Shown: in pieces, positions 6,850 to 10,165 of the stretch
How positions within the stretch are numbered: the stretch's first letter is position 1
Layout of the letters: the number at the start of each line of letters is the position of its first letter
Assembly: GCA_011048855.1 (NCBI GenBank)
Contig: DSCZ01000091.1
Span: 1-10,165 of the forward strand
DNA length: 10,165 nucleotides
Source: Desulfobacteraceae bacterium
GTDB taxonomy: Bacteria > Desulfobacterota > DSM-4660 > Desulfatiglandales > Desulfatiglandaceae
Reading direction: 5' to 3'
Notes under the pieces: model-generated
The model's input: the letters and a program-made list of their open reading frames with translations, nothing else
Databases searched by the model: none
What the model was told of the DNA's origin: nothing
Program-made: the position numbers and the translations under genes

Positions 6850-7533
6850 CTATTTGTCAGACTGCAGAAGAATCCGTGCGTCGGCTGCCGTGCATGAATC
6901 GCTGCTGCATATAAGCGGGTTTATATCGATAGATTCGAAAATGTCTTCGAGAGCGGTTGCAAATTCCGAAAACCGTGCAACAGCCTGGATCAACAACTCG
7001 ATGTCTACAGAAGGTGCACCGCGGAAACCTTCGAGCAACGGCCGGGCCTTGAGTTCTTTCAGCATGCCTCTCGCCGTTTCTTCTCCAATAGGGGCCATTC
7101 TCATCGTTGAGTCCCGGTATATCTCGACGCTCGTTCCCCCGAAGCCCAGAAGAACGACAGGCCCGAATTGATAATCGTTGACAGCCCCGAGGATAAGCTC
7201 GATTCCAACCGCTGTCTCTTCAACAAGCACTCCGACGGCGCCTTCTATTGCATGCAGCCTGTAAAATTCCTTCCTCAGGGTTTCTTCGTCGGTTATGCCT
7301 GTTACAACCCCCTGGAATTCGGACTTGTGAATAACTTTCGGTGACACCACTTTCATAACCACAGGTCCACCGCTGTCTGCAAGAAAAGCTGCGGCCTTTT
7401 CGGGGTCGGATGCCATGATCCCCCGGGGTATGGTGAGCCCGGCGGATGAAAGCAATTTCTTTGAGTCAGGTTCCAGAACCCACCCCTGGGATACGGAGCG
7501 CTCGAGGATATTCCTTTCCGTTTCGTTCAACAC
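6850..7533 (-). CDS. ADP-forming acetyl/acyl-CoA synthetase, beta subunit (ATP-grasp)
   Basis: ATP-grasp subunit, 227 residues from the chosen GTG, partner of the alpha subunit upstream. Together they convert acyl-CoA, ADP and phosphate to the free acid, CoA and ATP. Visible features are the nucleotide-binding stretch with Pro-Val-Val-Met-Lys at 57-61, SPKVIHKSE at 64-72 where His69 corresponds to the second phosphorylated histidine known in archaeal ACD beta subunits, a glycine-rich GFGG at 130-133, and DINPL at 203-207, equivalent to the metal-binding (E/D)INP motif. The frame extends to a GTG at 7542, but that codon lies inside the AGGAGG ribosome site at 7542-7547; the GTG at 7533, eight bases downstream, is preferred. 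It overlaps the alpha stop by seven bases. The family is clear; substrate (acetate, propionate, aryl or branched acids) cannot be assigned. Confidence 0.92.
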   Translation of the reverse strand: MLNETERNILERSVSQGWVLEPDSKKLLSSAGLTIPRGIMASDPEKAAAFLADSGGPVVMKVVSPKVIHKSEFQGVVTGITDEETLRKEFYRLHAIEGAVGVLVEETAVGIELILGAVNDYQFGPVVLLGFGGTSVEIYRDSTMRMAPIGEETARGMLKELKARPLLEGFRGAPSVDIELLIQAVARFSEFATALEDIFESIDINPLICSSDSCTAADARILLQSDK

Positions 7534-8894
7534 GGTTTGCACCTCCTGAGGGCTTCGACCATTAAGACGGCACCTTTGATCGAAAAAGAGACCGGCACGT
7601 GATTGAGTTCAAAGCCTTCTATCATCATGCCGTATTTTTCAACGTGGGGAACGTAGGCCACAAGCGGTTTTTTGTATTTGGCGTACAGATTGCTCAATCG
7701 CGCTCCGAGATCCGAGGTTATTCCAGGAAGGTATGGCAACAGCAATATCAGCACGCAGTCGATGGCAGGCGACAGGCAAAGGGCCTCGGCCGCTTCCACG
7801 AAGTCGTCGTCCACTGCGCTACCGGTTAGATCCACCGGGTTTTCCAGCGATGCGATCTCTTTGATGCTGGTTGAAAGCGTGTCGGCGAGAATTTTCTTTT
7901 CTTCCCCGGACAGTGGCGGAACATCGAGTCCGACCTCCGAGCAAAGATCCACCGCGAGGGCGCCGTGGCCCCCGCTGCCGGTGATGATTCCCAGTCGGCC
8001 TTCTATGGAATCGCGGTAACACCCAAGCGCTTCACAGTAAGAGACCAGTTCGAATTCGGTGGATGCTTCCACGATGCCGAACTGGGCCATGATTTTGGAG
8101 AATACCTGATAATCCCCGGCAAGCGAGGCCGTATGGCTGCTTACCGCACGGCTTCCGCCGGGACTCTTTCCGGCTTTGAGCATAACGACGGGTTTTGGAC
8201 TGTGCGCCGCCGCTTCTACAAACCGCCGGCCTTCGGCTTTCCCGAATCCCTCGACGTAATATGCGATGACTTCGGTTCTGGGATCGTCGATGAGATACTG
8301 CAAAATATCGATTTCCCCGACGCAGGCTTTGTTCCCTATGCTCACCGCAAGGGACAGTCCAACACCTTCCATCGCGAACTTCACCATCTGATCGACGAGG
8401 ACGCCGCCGCTCTGGCTGACCATTGCGACATTTCCCGCCTCGGGACGCACCATACGTTCGCTTGGAAGAAAAAAACTGTCCACCACCGACGGCCTGTACA
8501 GCCCGAGACAGTTGGGTCCTATCAGCGGAAAATCCGCGTCGAGGGCCATTCTGCGGAGCTCATCCTGAAGATCGGCACGCCCTGATTCTGCGAATCCTCC
8601 TGATATAACCGCGGCCCCGCCGGCACCGGATTCTATGCACCGGGCGATCGTTCCGGGAACATGTTCGGCTTTGACGGCGATAACGGCCAGATCCACGGGC
8701 TCAGGGATTTCCGTGATACTTTTATAGACCCGCTCCCCCTGCAATACGCCGCCCCTGGGGTTGACCGGATAGACTTTCACCGGATACCGCAGGCGGTTCT
8801 TATGGTAGATCACGTTGGCCGGGTGCCGGTCATTGACAAGCGAAACCCCTGCGACAGCCAGAGTCGCGGGCTCGAAAACCCTGTTGAAATCCAT
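7527..8894 (-). CDS. ADP-forming acetyl/acyl-CoA synthetase, alpha subunit
   Basis: CoA-binding and ligase subunit, 455 residues, of the separate-subunit (alpha/beta) type best known from hyperthermophilic archaea. Domains in order: an N-terminal Rossmann CoA-binding domain (about 1-130), a succinyl-CoA-synthetase-like domain with GPNCLGLYRP at 126-135 and SQSGG at 160-164, and a ligase domain (about 300-455). His254 in SSHTASLAGD is the predicted phosphohistidine, at the same position as in a characterised archaeal alpha subunit. GNKACVGEIDILQYL at 187-201 is also a family hallmark. The first glycine-rich loop is atypical: where relatives have Gly-Ala-Ser then Pro-Gly-Lys/Ser-x-Gly, this protein has GVSLVNDRHPANV at 16-28. 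The ATG has a GGGGA-type site a few bases upstream and a plausible promoter before it. It is followed by its beta partner, so a complete enzyme is encoded. Confidence 0.93.
   Translation of the reverse strand: MDFNRVFEPATLAVAGVSLVNDRHPANVIYHKNRLRYPVKVYPVNPRGGVLQGERVYKSITEIPEPVDLAVIAVKAEHVPGTIARCIESGAGGAAVISGGFAESGRADLQDELRRMALDADFPLIGPNCLGLYRPSVVDSFFLPSERMVRPEAGNVAMVSQSGGVLVDQMVKFAMEGVGLSLAVSIGNKACVGEIDILQYLIDDPRTEVIAYYVEGFGKAEGRRFVEAAAHSPKPVVMLKAGKSPGGSRAVSSHTASLAGDYQVFSKIMAQFGIVEASTEFELVSYCEALGCYRDSIEGRLGIITGSGGHGALAVDLCSEVGLDVPPLSGEEKKILADTLSTSIKEIASLENPVDLTGSAVDDDFVEAAEALCLSPAIDCVLILLLPYLPGITSDLGARLSNLYAKYKKPLVAYVPHVEKYGMMIEGFELNHVPVSFSIKGAVLMVEALRRCKPC
7542..7547 (-). promoter_or_regulatory. 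Ribosome binding site inside the alpha-subunit gene
   Basis: AGGAGG encodes two consecutive arginine codons near the C-terminus of the alpha subunit and sits eight bases before the GTG at 7533. It rules out the longer GTG at 7542 and implies translational coupling of the two subunits. Confidence 0.65.
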
Positions 8895-9016
8895 ATTCTT
8901 CCCCTTGAAGTGGAGGTATCATAAGGTAAATATAATGCTTTCAAGCTGTGAGGCAACAAATGGCGCGAAGCATAAAACACCGGAGACACAACCCCTCTGT
9001 GCGGCGGCCGACATGT
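8895..9016. other. Intergenic gap, the longest in the window
   Basis: The 122 bases between the glycosyltransferase stop and the synthetase alpha start hold the candidate promoter described separately. There is a weak CACA/TGTG pairing near 8991-8999 but no T run after it, so no convincing terminator is seen. No conserved RNA structure is recognised. Confidence 0.6.
8929..8956 (-). promoter_or_regulatory. Candidate sigma70-type promoter for the acyl-CoA synthetase genes
   Basis: On the minus strand a TTGCCT (8951-8956) and a TATATT (8929-8934) are separated by 16 bases, 35 bases before the ATG at 8894. The boxes match the consensus at four and five of six positions. It lies in the largest intergenic gap, after a gene of unrelated function, which fits a new transcription unit. 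Found by eye only. Confidence 0.4.
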
Positions 9017-10165
9017 TCAGCAGGCCACGGAAGGTTTTTCCTGGCTCTTGCCGTCCCATACGCGGAGCAGGTAATCTTTTTGCTGCTCGAATTTCATCGC
9101 CTGTTCTTCAACAAGGCCTTCGGCTTCCGCAGAATTCATGCTCCAGCTCTGCAGGACAAAAGAGGCCACCCTGGCGAAATAAAGCGGTGTTACCATGTCG
9201 ATGAGCTGCATGCGGTTCATTTTCCACGCATGGTAGGTTGCGGCCAGCTCGTAGAGGATCTGGACCCACGTTTCGGTTGGAAAGTGGAAATTCCTGGAAT
9301 CCATTTCGGCGCAGCGGCTGATTTCCCCGAAGCATTCATTGCAGAATATTTGCTTCCACAATGCAGAAAACTGGCTGTAGCCGGTCCGGAACTTCTCGAT
9401 CATACCATCCGGGTCGACCTTAACCGGTTCCGGTTCCAACTCTTCGTCGAACCCGAATGTTTTTAAAGGCGTGCTTCCCTCGATTTTTCTCCAGTAAGGC
9501 TCGTGGCGCTCCATAAGATAAAAGAACGTCCACAAGACCTGGCGGAACATCGGCCCCAGGTGTTTGCCCGGGTCTTTCGCGTCGTGAATTTTGACCCCGA
9601 GATTGGACTGACAGATTCGGAAGCCCTGGGTGACAGCGCTTATGGTCATCCAGATATCTATTCCGAAACGGGCCACTTCGGTATCCCAAACATCTTGGTT
9701 TGCATAAAACTTCGCAACATCGCTGGAGATCGCAAAATCCCCCCCGATCGGCTGGCGGATTCTTTTGCCGTACAATGCCCTGGTCAGGTTGTAAACGATG
9801 TTATTGGTTATGGTTCCATCGTATTTATGCCGAACGTAAACCGGTGCGACGAACTGGTAGTCCTGTTCGAGGACCGGCTCCATCAAATATTTCACCCAAT
9901 CCGGGGTGATGCTTCTCAGATCCGCGTCCACCATTGCGCATACCTTGGCGCCGAGCCTGTCCGCAGCTTCAAACAGGCACCTGAGTGCGCTGCCTTTTCC
10001 TCCGGGGCCCCGGTAGATCGTGATCAATTTCTCCTGCCATGGTTTTATTTCGAATTCTTTAGCTACCTCCCGGCTGTCATCGGTGGAGCCTCCATCGGAA
10101 ATCAGGATCACCGAACGTTTATTGCCGAAATGAGCTGCAAGGCCGTGTGTCACCATCTGTATAAC
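9017..10165 (-). CDS. GT-A glycosyltransferase resembling mannosylglycerate synthase (GT78-like), 5' end off window
   Basis: Nucleotide-sugar-dependent glycosyltransferase; at least 382 residues are visible. The frame is open through the window edge, no ribosome site precedes the ATG at 10156, and the first nucleotide-binding strand of a GT-A fold is missing, so the true start lies outside. Numbering from that ATG: a GGKGSALR segment at 52-59, the metal-binding Asp-Ala-Asp at 77-79, PIGGD at 136-140, FGIDIW at 164-169, His191, and a C-terminal helical part with a Trp then ATYH at 306-309. These occur in the same order in Rhodothermus mannosylglycerate synthase, where DAD and a histidine bind the metal, so a one-step glycosylglycerate synthase is the best guess. 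Other GT2/GT81 enzymes such as glucosyl-3-phosphoglycerate synthase remain possible. There are no membrane segments; the protein is probably cytoplasmic. Sugar donor and acceptor are unproven. Confidence 0.8.
   Translation of the reverse strand, partial: VIQMVTHGLAAHFGNKRSVILISDGGSTDDSREVAKEFEIKPWQEKLITIYRGPGGKGSALRCLFEAADRLGAKVCAMVDADLRSITPDWVKYLMEPVLEQDYQFVAPVYVRHKYDGTITNNIVYNLTRALYGKRIRQPIGGDFAISSDVAKFYANQDVWDTEVARFGIDIWMTISAVTQGFRICQSNLGVKIHDAKDPGKHLGPMFRQVLWTFFYLMERHEPYWRKIEGSTPLKTFGFDEELEPEPVKVDPDGMIEKFRTGYSQFSALWKQIFCNECFGEISRCAEMDSRNFHFPTETWVQILYELAATYHAWKMNRMQLIDMVTPLYFARVASFVLQSWSMNSAEAEGLVEEQAMKFEQQKDYLLRVWDGKSQEKPSVAC

Noticed and set aside
7965..8585. Plus-strand open frame opposite the synthetase alpha gene
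   Set aside because: Antisense to a conserved coding region with no family resemblance.
8929..8940. Perfect TATAAT on the plus strand at 8931-8936
   Set aside because: No plus-strand gene follows and no reasonable -35 was seen; the same A/T bases serve the minus-strand promoter candidate.
8985..9012. GC-rich CGGCCG palindrome and CACA/TGTG pairing after the glycosyltransferase stop
   Set aside because: Stems are short and no T run follows, so a terminator call is not justified.
1..10165. A new defence, mobile or CRISPR-like system
   Set aside because: All genes with recognisable sequence are metabolic or transport families, with no repeats, transposase, integrase, toxin-antitoxin pair or phage signature on either strand.

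Overview
The window is a compact bacterial chromosome segment in which every convincing gene lies on the minus strand, so transcription runs from high to low coordinates. Gaps are short; the longest is about 122 bases and no stretch of 300 bases lacks a gene. The gene content is a split ADP-forming acyl-CoA synthetase, a glycogen glgC-glgP pair and a MoaD/ThiF sulfur-transfer pair next to a small nitroreductase. With moderate GC and strong GGAGG ribosome sites, this suggests an anaerobic bacterium of Deltaproteobacteria (Desulfobacterota) type. That taxonomic guess is inference from gene content, since no rRNA or other marker is present.

In transcription order: (1) 10165-9017, a glycosyltransferase missing its N-terminus at the window edge, resembling mannosylglycerate synthase (GT78) and so possibly making a compatible solute. 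(2) After a gap with a plausible promoter, 8894-6850, the alpha and beta subunits of an ADP-forming acetyl/acyl-CoA synthetase, overlapping and translationally coupled, which would make ATP from acyl-CoA. (3) 6805-5729, a CorA magnesium/cobalt channel. (4) After a weak terminator-like hairpin, 5652-1810, glgC (ADP-glucose pyrophosphorylase) and glgP (alpha-glucan phosphorylase), 15 bases apart, covering glucose activation for glycogen synthesis and phosphorolytic breakdown. (5) 1757-1, a tight cluster of nitroreductase, MoaD-like sulfur carrier, ThiF/MoeB/HesA-like activating enzyme and the first 23 codons of an unidentified gene that runs off the left edge.

The likely themes are carbon and energy storage (glycogen, acyl-CoA-linked ATP), osmolyte synthesis, divalent-cation uptake and a dedicated sulfur-transfer module, possibly for a molybdo- or tungstopterin enzyme encoded outside the window. 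I see no tRNA, rRNA, CRISPR array, insertion sequence, phage gene or obvious new defence system. The most unusual points are the changed allosteric-site residues and an insertion in GlgC, the absence of zinc cysteines plus a long N-terminal extension in the ThiF-like protein, and an atypical CoA-binding loop in the synthetase alpha subunit.
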